DNA of 22,660 nucleotides from Plakobranchus ocellatus (lineage: Eukaryota > Mollusca > Gastropoda > Plakobranchidae), in NCBI GenBank assembly GCA_019648995.1, contig BLXT01007004.1, positions 196,497 through 219,156 on the forward strand, written 5' to 3'. Below are positions 10,219-19,284 of this stretch, piece by piece. Made by a program: the position numbers and the translations under genes. The notes under the pieces were generated by a model. It was not told the DNA's origin and ran no database searches. It worked only from the letters and a program-made list of their open reading frames with translations. Position 1 is the first letter of the stretch; every line of letters starts with the position of its first letter.

Positions 10219-11019
10219 ATGAATGAGGTAGTGAAAAATCCTTCTGTTCATTCCTGTGACATAAAAACGAAAGTGTGCTATACTTCTGCAACAGTGATTT
10301 CCTTCAATGAAATTGATGATGTCATCAGTAGGTGTCTTCCTGCCTTATGATTAATGCATTCAGAGTTCTCAACAGTAGATTATCAGTGTCATTAACAGGG
10401 ATCTTCTGTTCATAACGGACGTTACAACAAGGTCATATTGCCAAAATATATTTCAATATTTTTCTTTGGGTGTCTCTCAACTGCCACTGAACCTCTCACA
10501 TTACTGACTCATGTCGAAAGAGGACATGAGGTTCGTTTGGTATAACTTCCTGCAGTACAAATAAAGCAATCTCTATGATGCGCAAGGCTCTGGTTTATTT
10601 AAACTGCAATGCATTGATGCATGCCTTATTGCCATTTGCATTTGCAGTAGACTTTTTCATGAGTCTGGTCCAGTTTGTCATTGTATGTAATTTTATTCAG
10701 CTGGCTCATGACTTTCTCTACTATTTAGGCCTAGATGCCTAGAGTTAGTACCATATAACTAGGCCTAATGCTTGGCATCTGTTAAGGTATTTATAAATTA
10801 TTTGGGAAAACTCATTTTTCAAAGCAGATTACGTGAAACACCTGAGTTTATTTCAAAGGAACATTTCAAACAAGTTATAGAGGAAGCTGGATATTGCTTG
10901 GTCTCAATCTTTGAAGAAATTGATGACAGAATGGATTTAAACTAGATTGCTTGATCTTTTTGAGTAACACATGTCACAAATCTTTAGACCATTCATAGAC
11001 ACTTTGCTCATGTTAGCTA
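10219..11019. other. Non-coding, upstream of SRRT start exon
   Basis: No gene or repeat recognised apart from a short palindromic GGCCTAG/CTAGGC patch around 10725-10765. It probably lies in the first (5' UTR) intron or promoter region of SRRT. Confidence 0.4.
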
Positions 11020-11204
11020 AAGTAAAAAATGTATACAAATACCGCACTCCCAGAAACAGATAAATAAGTTTAAGGATGTAGAAGATGCAATGGTGGTAGA
11101 AGGCAAGGAAATAAATATTGTAAAAGAAAACAACCACCAACTTAAACTTATATAAACAAATGAAACAACACAGAGTATACGGAAAAACGTTTCGCCATGA
11201 GGCT
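11020..11204 (+). repeat. 185-bp dispersed repeat, copy 1
   Basis: Nearly identical (about 7 differences in 185) to 20608-20792, same orientation, with abrupt ends on both sides. One frame reads KDVEDAMVVEGKEINIVKE, then NNHQLKLI and a stop, related to the minus-strand frame at 2514-2732. It is a decayed copy of an unrecognised multicopy coding sequence. It lies just upstream of the SRRT start exon. Confidence 0.8.
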
Positions 11205-11519
11205 CATGTTAGCTGTAATACTAGAGGTCTTATTTATATAGAGATGCCATTTTTGTATACAAATATTTATGAACTATGTATGAAACTCCTTATTTGATTT
11301 GTCAGTTACATTAAAAATCTCTCAGAGTAGTCTTCAGGTGTAACACGCGTAACTTAGAATAGCCCCTTTGCTCATAAGTATTGTTTTACAATTTGATTAA
11401 CTTTAAAATTTTTTTACAGTTGACTGAAATTGCCTTCATTATTATTTTATAAAGTTCAGTTCATCATAAATATTATCATTTATGTATATATAAATAACTT
11501 TTTTATTACCCTATTACAG
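11205..11519. other. Probable end of SRRT 5' UTR intron
   Basis: AT-rich, no gene. It ends in a pyrimidine-containing tract and CTATTACAG (AG at 11518-11519), which looks like a 3' splice site just before the SRRT start codon. This implies at least one non-coding exon upstream. Confidence 0.55.
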
Positions 11520-11538
11520 CTGAACTAAAGTTGTCAAA

Positions 11539-11654
11539 ATGGGTGACAGTGACGATGAGTTCGACAGGAAAAAAGGAAGGGACAAATTTCGCAGGGAACG
11601 CAATGATTATGAGCGGAGAAGTGATGACAGAAGACGAGATGCATGGGATGACAG
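11539..11654 (+). CDS. SRRT: SRRT (ARS2) coding exon 1, N-terminus
   Basis: ARS2 is a nuclear effector that links the cap-binding complex to RNA processing and decay, including microRNA and histone/snRNA 3'-end pathways. This exon encodes the conserved start, [17 protein letters not shown] then [21 protein letters not shown], matching the MGDSDDEYDR...RDKFRRER opening of animal ARS2. The ATG is in good context (AAAATGG) and is preceded by a 3' splice site at 11518-11519, so the full exon probably begins at 11520. The donor is CAG|GTAAAA at 11655. The exon holds 38 codons plus two bases (phase 2). The segment is highly charged, Arg/Asp-rich and presumably disordered. The gene runs off the right edge, so only the N-terminal part is present. 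Confidence 0.92.
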
Positions 11655-12133
11655 GTAAAAAGATAAATCTGTTTTAATTCAGATCATCATATATTAGATA
11701 AATTTTGCAATGCTAAGTAAGAAAAGAGCAACTTTACATTTATATTTAAGAAATACATATGAGCTATTCTCCAAAGGTGCTTCTCCGTCAACCCATCCTT
11801 AAAAAAGCCTTGTAAAAAAATAATAAAGCAACTCCTATACATCCTGCTTGTTTCTTTGCCTTGTATAAGTGTTACATTAGCTTAGTGAACATGGTCAAGG
11901 TGTGAAATTATCAGGTTTTGGGACACGAAAGCTATTTTCATTAAAATGTGCTCTATTTTCTGCCTCAAAAATGTCACATGAAAAACAAGCAGTTATTATT
12001 TAGAAATTACTTTTCAAAACGGTCATCTAGCCTATTATGCTTTTTTTTTTAAGAGAAAGAATGAAACTACATTTTTGAAGCCAAAAAAAATTTGATTCCT
12101 TCATTTGATGCTCAGCAGCAAAATTACAAGCAA
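11655..12133. other. SRRT intron 1, first part
   Basis: AT-rich intron sequence with no recognised gene or repeat. Confidence 0.5.
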
Positions 12134-12351
12134 GGTTGGATGTGATGGTGTGTGTCATATGCTTCTTTCAAAGTGACATTAATGGCTTCACTAAATTTGG
12201 TCCAACAGATGAAAAAAAACAATTGCATCGGATATCTAGACTAAGAATGGACACTGTTGACAGCCAGTGACTTCAGAGCAACCTATATTTTGGCCAGCAG
12301 CCCTAAAATTAAAAGACCATAAAAGTGTGTGTCATTTCATCACGTCCAACC
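12134..12351. repeat. Inverted-repeat module with TGTGTCAT motifs
   Basis: Bounded by GGTTGGATGTGATG at the left and the complement of GGTTGGACGTGATG at the right (13 of 14). A TGTGTCAT motif lies just inside each end (12151-12158 and 12328-12335). It is the first member of the cluster that resumes after the piggyBac-like element at about 13946. The interior is not coding. Confidence 0.65.
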
Positions 12352-13257
12352 ATAGCTTTCTATAGAAAACTCCAGGCTGATTGGGCACTAAATTTTGTCC
12401 AACACTTTCATTTTATTTTCACAGAGGGGAGAGTGGATAGGGTAACATGGCGGCGGGAACTCTCTTAACTCTCAATGAATCCATTATTTTCACGCTATTT
12501 CAATTTTGCATGGTGGTGGTATTTTTTAATAGGCTCTTACTTTGTAAGGGAATAAACTATTGTGTCATATCACCCATCATTTTGTGCAGAATTGAATGGA
12601 GATTCATTCTCAAGTAAAATTTTTGTCATACTTTATGTATTTTCAGAACAACATGTATTTAATTACAAGAAAAAAATGAAATCGGAAAACGAAAAAATTG
12701 CATGCATCAACAAATTCAAAGAAGGAAAAAAATTCAGTTTTGATGAAAATATCATGAAATATTTATTTTAACTTAGAACAATATCTGTGGGAACAGAAAA
12801 AAGTCAAACCACAGCAAAAAATACACATTTGATGTGTTTTGTATGGCCATGAAGTGACAGTGTAAATTTTGAAAATCAAGCGTCAAGAAAAAATAAAAAC
12901 AAGTTCAAACTTGAAGTAAGTGATTTTTTCAGGTCCTGCCTGGTGTGTAAATCTGGAAGTTGGAGATCAGCTCCTCACACAGATTCAAAATTGGGCACAG
13001 GGGTTGTAGGCTCAATATCAGCTAGCCTTCACACATCAGGGTCTGGGACATGGTCTGCGACATGACTGTTGTTCCATGGTACATTGCTAGTGAATCAGAA
13101 AGAAAAAAAAAAGTATTTAGAATCAGGAAAAATTAGAATGGTTCATACTCACCATATCATTGTGAATTCCTAGCCTTATCAATTTCAAAATTTTCTTAGA
13201 TCTCACCAAAATCATGAATCTAAAACGTAATTTTATGTCTTACTCTACTTCCTGGTT

Positions 13258-13440
13258 GTAGATCTAGATTTAGATCTAGACCTAGATCTAGCAAAGATGA
13301 ATGGTTGATCATTAGATCTAATTTTCCAACACAATAAAACAGTTAAATATGTTGTGCACATAATCAGGAGATATAAATTAGATCTAGAATCTATAGTTCA
13401 CAGTTTCTTTCGAAATTTAAACCTAGATATAGATCTATAT
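13258..13440. repeat. GATCTA-palindrome patch
   Basis: Repeated AGATCTAGAT/TAGATCTAG units at 13258-13298 and 13378-13440, inside piggyBac-like element 1 and overlapping the end of its acidic reading frame. Confidence 0.8.
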
Positions 13441-13597
13441 CTACACACCTTCTCTCTTGGTGATTTGGTTCAGGATCGTCCTCTTCATCAGTAACAGCCC
13501 ACTCTTCGTCAGTGTCGGGGATCCATTCTCCTACTTCTGAATCAGACAAATCCAATAAATCCAAAAATTTATGGTCTTTAATGTTTTCAGGAGCCAT
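13391..13597 (-). pseudogene. piggyBac-type transposase N-terminal remnant
   Basis: Starts MAPENIKDHKFLDLLDLSDS and continues with an acidic run, EWIPDTDEEWAVTDEEDDPEP. This layout (short basic/hydrophobic start, then LSDSE and strings of Asp/Glu) is typical of piggyBac-derived proteins. After residue ~50 a GTGTGT donor-like site and a GATCTA-rich patch follow, so the last 17 residues may be intron read-through. Further along the minus strand (about 13080-12950) the same style resumes (HVADHVPDPDV, then LADIEPTTPVPNFESV) with two in-frame TGA codons, possibly a second exon that has decayed. It is not part of SRRT, being on the opposite strand inside its intron. Confidence 0.55.
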
Positions 13598-13945
13598 TTT
13601 TTATGTTGTTAGAGGTTGGAAAGGTATAAATGTGTAAAATGTAGACGAAAATCGATAAGCAGTAACAAAATACTGTGTACAGAAAAATGTAAGATGGCGG
13701 AAGGAAAGCAAAACAATGCTCGGGGCTAAATGTGCATTTTTAATTAGCTTGTTTATTATATTTTTTATTGAATATAGTATCAAAATACATCTTTTTAGGT
13801 TTCAGAATATCTTATTTTTCGATAGAAAATATTCAAAAGTCCATTTATTTTTAAAAAAGGGCTTCATTTGGGCTGCAGAGAATGTGGGCGTGGCATCGAT
13901 CACCGGTGATCGAAATCTCTATGTTGGTGCCATTGAGAGTTAAGT

Positions 13946-14820
13946 TAAAAATGTGTCACTTTTCTGTTAGCATCACATCCGACCTATGTGACTAGATCTA
14001 ATTGTGTTTAATGCTTATTTTAACTAAGAAAACATTTTCTACCCTCAAAAAGCCCAAATTATGTGCCACAAGGTTTCTTATGGATATGTGTGTGATTTAA
14101 GTTAGAAACCCGTACCATTGTTAAAACTAATATTAGGACCTTGTGTGTCATAGTCACTACCGAACCCAGGTAATTGTGTGTCATCATCACGTGCAATTTA
14201 TGATCATTAAAATAGCATTTCCCTGTCTTCTAAACAGCTGGCTTATGGTTTATCTAACATATATTTATATAAAAAACCTCATGAAGTAATTACATCCATG
14301 TTTCTAGTGACTATAAACCTTTTTTGCCCTAGTTTTGGATGTGACCATGACACACAAATTGTGGGTCATCATCACGACCAACCCTCATGATCATTAAAAC
14401 AGTGTATCTGTGTCCACTGAATAGCTGTATTGTGGTTTATCCTACATCTTTTACACAGGCAAAGCTCATGATATGTCAAGAAGGGTTTACAGCAATTCTT
14501 TTTTAACTGTAAAAACTTTTGTTATGTCTTACTGTCGGACGTGATGTATGACACACACTTCAACTACACACTAAAACTTTCATATAATCCAATCTAGACT
14601 TAATTTTAAGGTAAAAAGCTTCAATATTTTGCCTCTTGATAACATTTAATCCTTTTTAATAAGACCAACACCTTAAAATGTATGAATAATGAGGTGTTTT
14701 GTGTGTCACACATCATGTTCGACACCAGCTGTATTTCTGAAGATTTTCTATTATAATTTTAAGTTACTCTGAGCCTTAAATTTGACTTTTTCTTAAACCT
14801 GAATCTTTGTGTGTCATTTT
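13946..14820. repeat. TGTGTCAT / ATGACACA palindromic repeat cluster
   Basis: A diverged array. AATTGTGTGTCATCATCACG at 14172 and AATTGTGGGTCATCATCACG at 14357 are 185 bases apart, and the following ~100 bases also align (TGATCATTAAAA, TATGGTTTATC / TGTGGTTTATC). A 190-bp unit at 14534-14723 is closed by inverted repeats of 23 bases with 20 matching. TTTGGATGTGACCATGACAC and its near mirror GTGGGTCATCATCACGACCA flank AAATT at 14334-14382. TGTGTCAT or ATGACACA occurs at 14044+100 (14144), 14177, 14347, 14548 and 14810. No coding. The nature is unknown: satellite-like, or nested copies of a small inverted-repeat transposon. Confidence 0.65.
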
Positions 14821-15622
14821 AAAACAGTTCTCATTCCATTGGATACATTTTGAATTTTCGGCTTTTGTGTGACGTTTTGACATCAACCTTTGTAGAATGG
14901 CTCGTATGAGAAATGTAAAAATTTTAATGAAAGAAGTATTGTGATACCTCTCAATCACTCACAAACTACCTCTGATTTGGTATATAAAATGTCAAACCAA
15001 TTTTACCATCAATCAGTATAATGCAAAGCAATTGACAGTGAACATTGAGGCTCTAATGGAACTTGCCTCGTTATTGTGTCTTTTCATTCTTATTACTATT
15101 ATTGGCTCTAAACATGGCACACCTGATCAAGTTGAGAAACGAAGCAGTTCTATATTTAATTATTAATACGATTATTTCAGCATGAACATTTTTGGCCACT
15201 GTGCATTTTAGGGCAATAACACAATTGGCTGCTTGAAAAAAAAATAGTGTAATGAATAATTGTATTTATTCCTTTTTATGATTGTAATATCATCTAACAT
15301 TAGATAGACTACATTTCTAAAAAAGTTAATAACATAAGATGATGTGATGTGGATTAGTAAATGTATAAATGAATATTTTATCATTGTAACATTTGTATAT
15401 GCTGCAGCCCAATTTACTTTGAGAAGCTTTGCCAGTACAAACTTATGTTACATTTTTGTAATGGAGCAGAAGTTCATATACTTAGGTAAGATTATCTTGA
15501 ATGTATAAATCAGAAATACCTATTTGAATTAATTTGCAGTTTTTCTGTTTATACTTTTATTATAACAGTTACTCCCTCAAAGTATTTCCCTCTCATTTTC
15601 TCTCTTCTTTTTGCTATTCCAG
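14821..15622. other. SRRT intron 1, last part
   Basis: No gene. It ends in a good polypyrimidine tract (CTCTTCTTTTTGCTATTCCAG), the acceptor for the first microexon. Confidence 0.5.
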
Positions 15623-15646
15623 ACGTCCCTCTGCAAGAGGTGCTCA
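15623..15646 (+). CDS. SRRT: SRRT microexon 2 (24 nt)
   Basis: 24 bases between TTCCAG and GTGAGT. Joined in phase 2 to exon 1 it completes an Arg codon and adds R-P-S-A-R-G-A, leaving CA. Length is a multiple of three and both borders are phase 2, so inclusion or skipping keeps the frame. The acceptor tract and the near-consensus donor make it credible despite its size. The Arg/Gly/Ser content fits the RS/RG-rich N-terminal region of ARS2. Transcript evidence is needed to confirm it is used. Confidence 0.7.
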
Positions 15647-16264
15647 GTGAGTATTATTCTTGTTAAAAATCTCTCACAATATTTAAGTAGAAAGCAAGAT
15701 TCCAGATAACAGTATTAGACCAGCAGTTATCATTCTTTATAGATTTTTAGAGGCCTACTGTTATTCAGTACCTTAAATGCAGCAAAAGTTAAGTTATAAT
15801 GAAGTCTTTTATGCTTGTATCTCTCAAATCCAAGATTGTCGAGGGAAAATGCTGTACCAGTACTCCAAAGCATTGAATGTGGGAAATTGGAGGCATTTTG
15901 GCTTATAATCTCTAATGCAAGAAATTGAAATTTTCTCCATTGAAAGGAAGGGTGGCATGCAAATAAATTCTAATACTTTTATGTTATATTTAGGTGTAAG
16001 GTGTAAATTATTCTTACTTACAATATTTTGACTTCTAGTTTTTAATTTTATTTTTTTTAAATACTAAAGGTTTTGTCAACCTTGCTTAATTTATCTAGCT
16101 ATTCAGTCCATACACATTTCTAGGCATGCCGCATAATGATTTGGATTTATTATTCATGTCGCTAGTCCATACTTTCCTACGACATTAGCCATTTGTCTAA
16201 AGATTAAGATGTTTATGTGCTTAAGAGAAGGTTTGTTGTGTAACTTGTCTTTCTTTTGTTTTAG
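15647..16264. other. SRRT intron 2
   Basis: 618-base intron, GTGAGT to TTTTAG, with no gene or obvious repeat inside. Confidence 0.6.
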
Positions 16265-16285
16265 ACGAGGATGGAGAGGCAACTC
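16265..16285 (+). CDS. SRRT: SRRT microexon 3 (21 nt), RGWRGN
   Basis: 21 bases, ACGAGGATGGAGAGGCAACT plus C, between CTTTTGTTTTAG and GTGAGT. In phase 2 it adds R-G-W-R-G-N after completing the previous codon, leaving TC. It is 15/21 identical to microexon 4, and the peptides (RGWRGN, RGWRSN) are near copies. Exon starts are 659 bases apart and the donors share GTGAGTAT. Tandem exon duplication is the simplest reading. Confidence 0.7.
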
Positions 16286-16923
16286 GTGAGTATAGTTGTC
16301 AACTGTATGTTGTGGTTGCCTGTAAGATTTCAATCTGGTTGAACTATGATAGTGCTAGGCCTATGAAATTGCATTATTCTTTATCTTTTTCATAATGCAT
16401 TTGTTGCTGAGATCCAATGTAATTCTAAAACTTGTTTTAAAGCTCTATTTTTATGGAATTGAGTTTCAGACAGTGCAATTATTCATGTCTTAACACCTAA
16501 GGGACCTCAAATGCCAGACTCCGTTGTGTCAAGGAAATTCAAACTATATTCAAATTCAGGCTTGTTAAAACTGCTTACTTAATTATCAAAAGAAACCTGT
16601 CAGGCTCATACAATAAAAGTCTGTAAGTCATTTTTTGTTCTTTTTTTTTTTTTTGTGAGCAATTTAGGTCACTTTTACTGAGGGTGGAGATAAATATCTC
16701 ATCGCATTTGTTGTATGTTTTTAGAAGCTGTATGTTATTATTTTAGTGTCAAAGTCTAAATCGTGGCCTGTGCATATTTTACCTTCCGGTTCTTTTCCAT
16801 TTTTGTGAAAAATGACTAAGGAAACAGTTGTATGAGCTTGATGAAAGGATGATGAAATACAAATGTTACATGTTCAGCACATCCATGTTTTTTCTGGGTA
16901 ACGCCTCTTTCCTGTCTTTTCAG
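16286..16923. other. SRRT intron 3
   Basis: 638-base intron, GTGAGT to TTTCAG, with a T-run near 16640. No gene inside. Confidence 0.6.
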
Positions 16924-16944
16924 ACGCGGGTGGCGAAGCAATTT
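16924..16944 (+). CDS. SRRT: SRRT microexon 4 (21 nt), RGWRSN
   Basis: 21 bases, ACGCGGGTGGCGAAGCAATT plus T, between CTGTCTTTTCAG and GTGAGT. Phase 2 in and out, adding R-G-W-R-S-N. It is the duplicate of microexon 3; four of the six base differences are silent or conservative in this frame. It may be used together with microexon 3 or as an alternative to it; both give open frames into exon 5. Confidence 0.7.
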
Positions 16945-17181
16945 GTGAGTATGGATTTCCCACGCCATTGTTGTGGATCCTACTCATGAAAGCATCATTA
17001 TCATTTTTTTTTCTTCTTAGCCAGCGGATTGTTTTTTTTCCTTTATTTTTATTAAAAAATTTTTTTCACGCATTTGCTGTTTGGCTGTCAGTTTGATATG
17101 CCATTTTGAGGTTCATAGACTGTGCAGTGATGTGGTTAATGTATGTTTGCACTTTTGCCTTTAGATGCAATAACTGTGGGT
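16945..17181. other. SRRT intron 4, first part
   Basis: Non-coding intron sequence up to the TTAA of the piggyBac-like element. Confidence 0.5.
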
Positions 17182-17468
17182 TTAACTGATTCAGTCCCTT
17201 CAGCCGCTGTCAGTAGTTCGGCTGCCTTCATTTCAGTCCCTTAAGCTGTTGCAACCAGCTCGGCATCCCAATGCAAATATATAGAAAACAAAAGTGCAAA
17301 ACTATGTTTAGCCTATCCAGTAAGAACCAGTTGAGGACACTGTACACTTTCTTTTGACTTTTTATTTTCATATTGGGTTGTTGATACTAGACAATTTAGA
17401 GTGCTTTACATGTTTTGCTCCTTTTTTTCATTGTTGCCATGGTTGAATCAAACCCATACCATTGTAGA

Positions 17469-17675
17469 ATGACTGCGGAGAAGGCATTAGATTTTTTATT
17501 TTTGTAGCTAAAAGATGATTCTAGTGATGGTTATGAGTCAAATGGTTCTGAGGCTAGTGTTGATCAGTTACACAATTATAGTGGTGATAGTAAGATGGAT
17601 AGTGGGGTTGGTATCATCAATCAGCCTGTGCCCTTTGGGTCTAGACCTAGTTGTAATGTAAGAGAAGGAGACTAG
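17469..17675 (+). pseudogene. piggyBac-type transposase N-terminal remnant
   Basis: From the ATG at 17469 the frame reads MTAEKALDFLFL, then one TAG (17505-17507), then LKDDSSDGYESNGSEASVDQ and on to a stop at 17673-17675. An opening of the type T-A-E-x-A-L-D/E followed by Asp/Ser/Glu-rich sequence is typical of piggyBac-derived transposases. The rest of the protein is missing. Confidence 0.55.
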
Positions 17676-17737
17676 ATGCAGAATAGGATGTATCAGCAGA
17701 TTCACCGATAGCAGCTCTAATTCTACAAATGCTGCAT

Positions 17738-17815
17738 AGATCTAGACCTAGCTTTAGATCTATACCCACAGATAATAGGCACAGCATTTAGACCTAGCTC
17801 TAGATCTACATCCAT
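17738..17815. repeat. GATCTA-palindrome patch
   Basis: TAGATCTAGACCTAGC-type repeats directly downstream of the acidic frame of piggyBac-like element 2. Confidence 0.75.
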
Positions 17816-18018
17816 GGATACTGTTTTGGACTGAAGTTTCCAGTAAGGATGTAGCTCACTATAGCAACTCATTTAAAAAAGAGTTTTTGCTAAATTTCTT
17901 TGAAATTTTCTGTACACATGGACATAATGTTAGGCCTCTAAATATTACACAAGATAAGTACCTTGGGGAGTGCATGCAAGTGCTTGAGTTTGAGGTGAGT
18001 GGGAAAAAGTTGGTGTAA
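17779..18018 (+). other. Open stretch with donor-like site, unknown
   Basis: 79 codons open between a TAG at 17776 and a TAA at 18016, including HPWILFWTEVSSKDVAHYSN and CTHGHNVRPLNITQDKYLGE. A strong donor-like GAG|GTGAGT lies at 17994/17995. It could be a further piece of the element's transposase with a real intron border. I do not recognise a domain. Confidence 0.35.
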
Positions 18019-18272
18019 ATTGTCTTTACTTTTTATTTATTTATTTTTTTTAATCAGATACAAGATTTGCTGAAAATTATTTCACATACACAACATACAT
18101 GTAGTTGTGTTCTTCATTCATTTCTGTAAAACTTGGTATGCAACAATATGGGGCTTTTATTTGTTTGAGTCATGTTCTGACTGAAAAACAGAAACACACT
18201 TGTTCTATAATGCGCTCCCAAAATGGGCTGGCACGAGAAGTCGTTTTTTACCTTGGGGACTGAATCAGTTAA

Positions 18273-19116
18273 GAAAAAAAAAAGGAAGTAAAAAAAAATA
18301 TCTTTGTAATGCATGTATCACAGTGTTTGATCAGGCAGGAAAGTGAAAGATTTTAATCGGTGGTTTTAACGGTTTAAAAGAAAAAAAAGTCAAAATTTTT
18401 TGTCAATTTTTCAATATTCAAACTACTTTCATAATAACTATGAGCATTGCCTAAGCATGCATGGTGTGCCTCATAGAGGAGATTGAAACAGAAATCTTTT
18501 CTTGACTCTCTGTATTGTCTTTTTATTGCTTATTTCATAATATTTCCATGAATGACAAAAATGTATAACATTTTGAATTGTAGGATGAGGGGGTTCTTTA
18601 AAAGTGGAAATTATAAATGTCCTGGCAAAGCCAGTTGGGGTCAAGGCTCATTTTAGCACCTGTCCTATCAATGTTCTCATAAATCTAGCTCTCTGTAAAA
18701 TAGACTCACCATCCTCTAACATGTTCTCTATTCTCTTCTAATTTCTAGTCCTGTATACCTGTTTTAACTACCATCCATCGTTCATGGTTTGAAAAGATTG
18801 TTGCACATTTGTCCTATTTCATTCTATGAGGAATCAAATATTTTTTTATTGTAAGTTCACTTGCAAAAAAAAAAAAAAAAAAAAAAAAAAACTCCTCTGT
18901 TTAGTTTCATGAGTTGTGTGTATTTTTCTTCTTTTTTTTATTTTTGGTTTGTTTTTTCTGAAGTCTATGGCCAGTTGAGTTTTGAAATGAGCAAAAAAGC
19001 TTGAGAGAATTCTTCTTTTGATGTTTAGAGGCCTAAATAAATGTACTTTTCCCTCTAAAGTTTATTGGCTAGCATGATCTATTTGGAGCGGCCCATGATT
19101 TTTTTGCTGTCCTCAG
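18273..19116. other. SRRT intron 4, last part, with poly(A) run
   Basis: No gene. It contains a run of 27 A's at 18865-18891, which could be a microsatellite or the tail of an unrecognised retroposed sequence on the left. It ends in TTTTTTTGCTGTCCTCAG, the acceptor of exon 5. Confidence 0.5.
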
Positions 19117-19284
19117 AGGTGGGGGTGGTGGGGCCATGAGGCGAGACATGTGGTCTGGCAGAGGCAGTTCTGTACGTGACCGTAGAGATATGTATTCGAG
19201 GCCATATGACGACAGGCGACGAGACCGATACAGCCCAGGAAGATATGATAATCCCAACCCACCCAAGCGCATGCGCAGAGACTG
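19117..19284 (+). CDS. SRRT: SRRT coding exon 5, NLS-like KRMRRDW
   Basis: 168 bases (56 codons' worth), phase 2 at both ends, between GTCCTCAG and a GTTTGT donor. It encodes a Gly run (GGGGGAM), then an Arg/Asp/Tyr/Ser-rich segment (RDRRDMYSRPYDDRRRDRYS, then PGRYDNPNPPKRMRRDW). The S-P-x-R...PPKRMRRDW end matches the ERFSPPR...QKRMRRDW segment of vertebrate ARS2, which contains the basic nuclear-localisation stretch. With all microexons the KRMRRDW tryptophan falls near residue 117; without them near 95, against about 84 in human from memory. The donor (TG|GTTTGT) is weaker than the others. Confidence 0.9.

Larger units (their letters stand above)
12469..13939 (-). mobile_element. piggyBac-like element 1, internally degraded
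   Basis: 1471 bp flanked by TTAA on both sides (12465-12468 and 13940-13943), the target site signature of piggyBac. The ends start CTCTCAATG in inverted orientation. A 16-bp perfect palindrome, CGATCACCGGTGATCG, lies 27 bases inside the right end (13897-13912). A minus-strand frame starting at 13597 has the acidic N-terminus usual for piggyBac transposases. No catalytic DDD core is recognisable, so it is a deletion derivative or a fast-decayed copy. The 9-bp inverted repeats are short, so the TTAA pair and the acidic frame carry much of the case. Confidence 0.68.
17186..18268 (+). mobile_element. piggyBac-like element 2, deletion derivative
   Basis: 1083 bp flanked by TTAA on each side (17182-17185 and 18269-18272) with a perfect 13-bp terminal inverted repeat, CTGATTCAGTCCC. 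A second TTTCAGTCCCTT block at about 17231 repeats the sub-terminal sequence about 40 bases inside the left end. It contains a short acidic N-terminus-like frame (17469-17675) and another open stretch (17779-18018), but no visible catalytic core. The TTAA duplication, inverted repeats and acidic frame together support piggyBac; the specific family is not recognised. Confidence 0.75.

Noticed and set aside
12562..12771. 69-codon plus-strand frame in piggyBac-like element 1
   Set aside because: Lys/Asn/Phe-rich as expected from AT-rich sequence, on the strand opposite the transposase-like frame, with no similarity I recognise.
13946..14820. CRISPR-like array
   Set aside because: Repeats are long, diverged, mirrored and irregularly spaced in a eukaryotic intron; nothing resembles short identical repeats with unique spacers.
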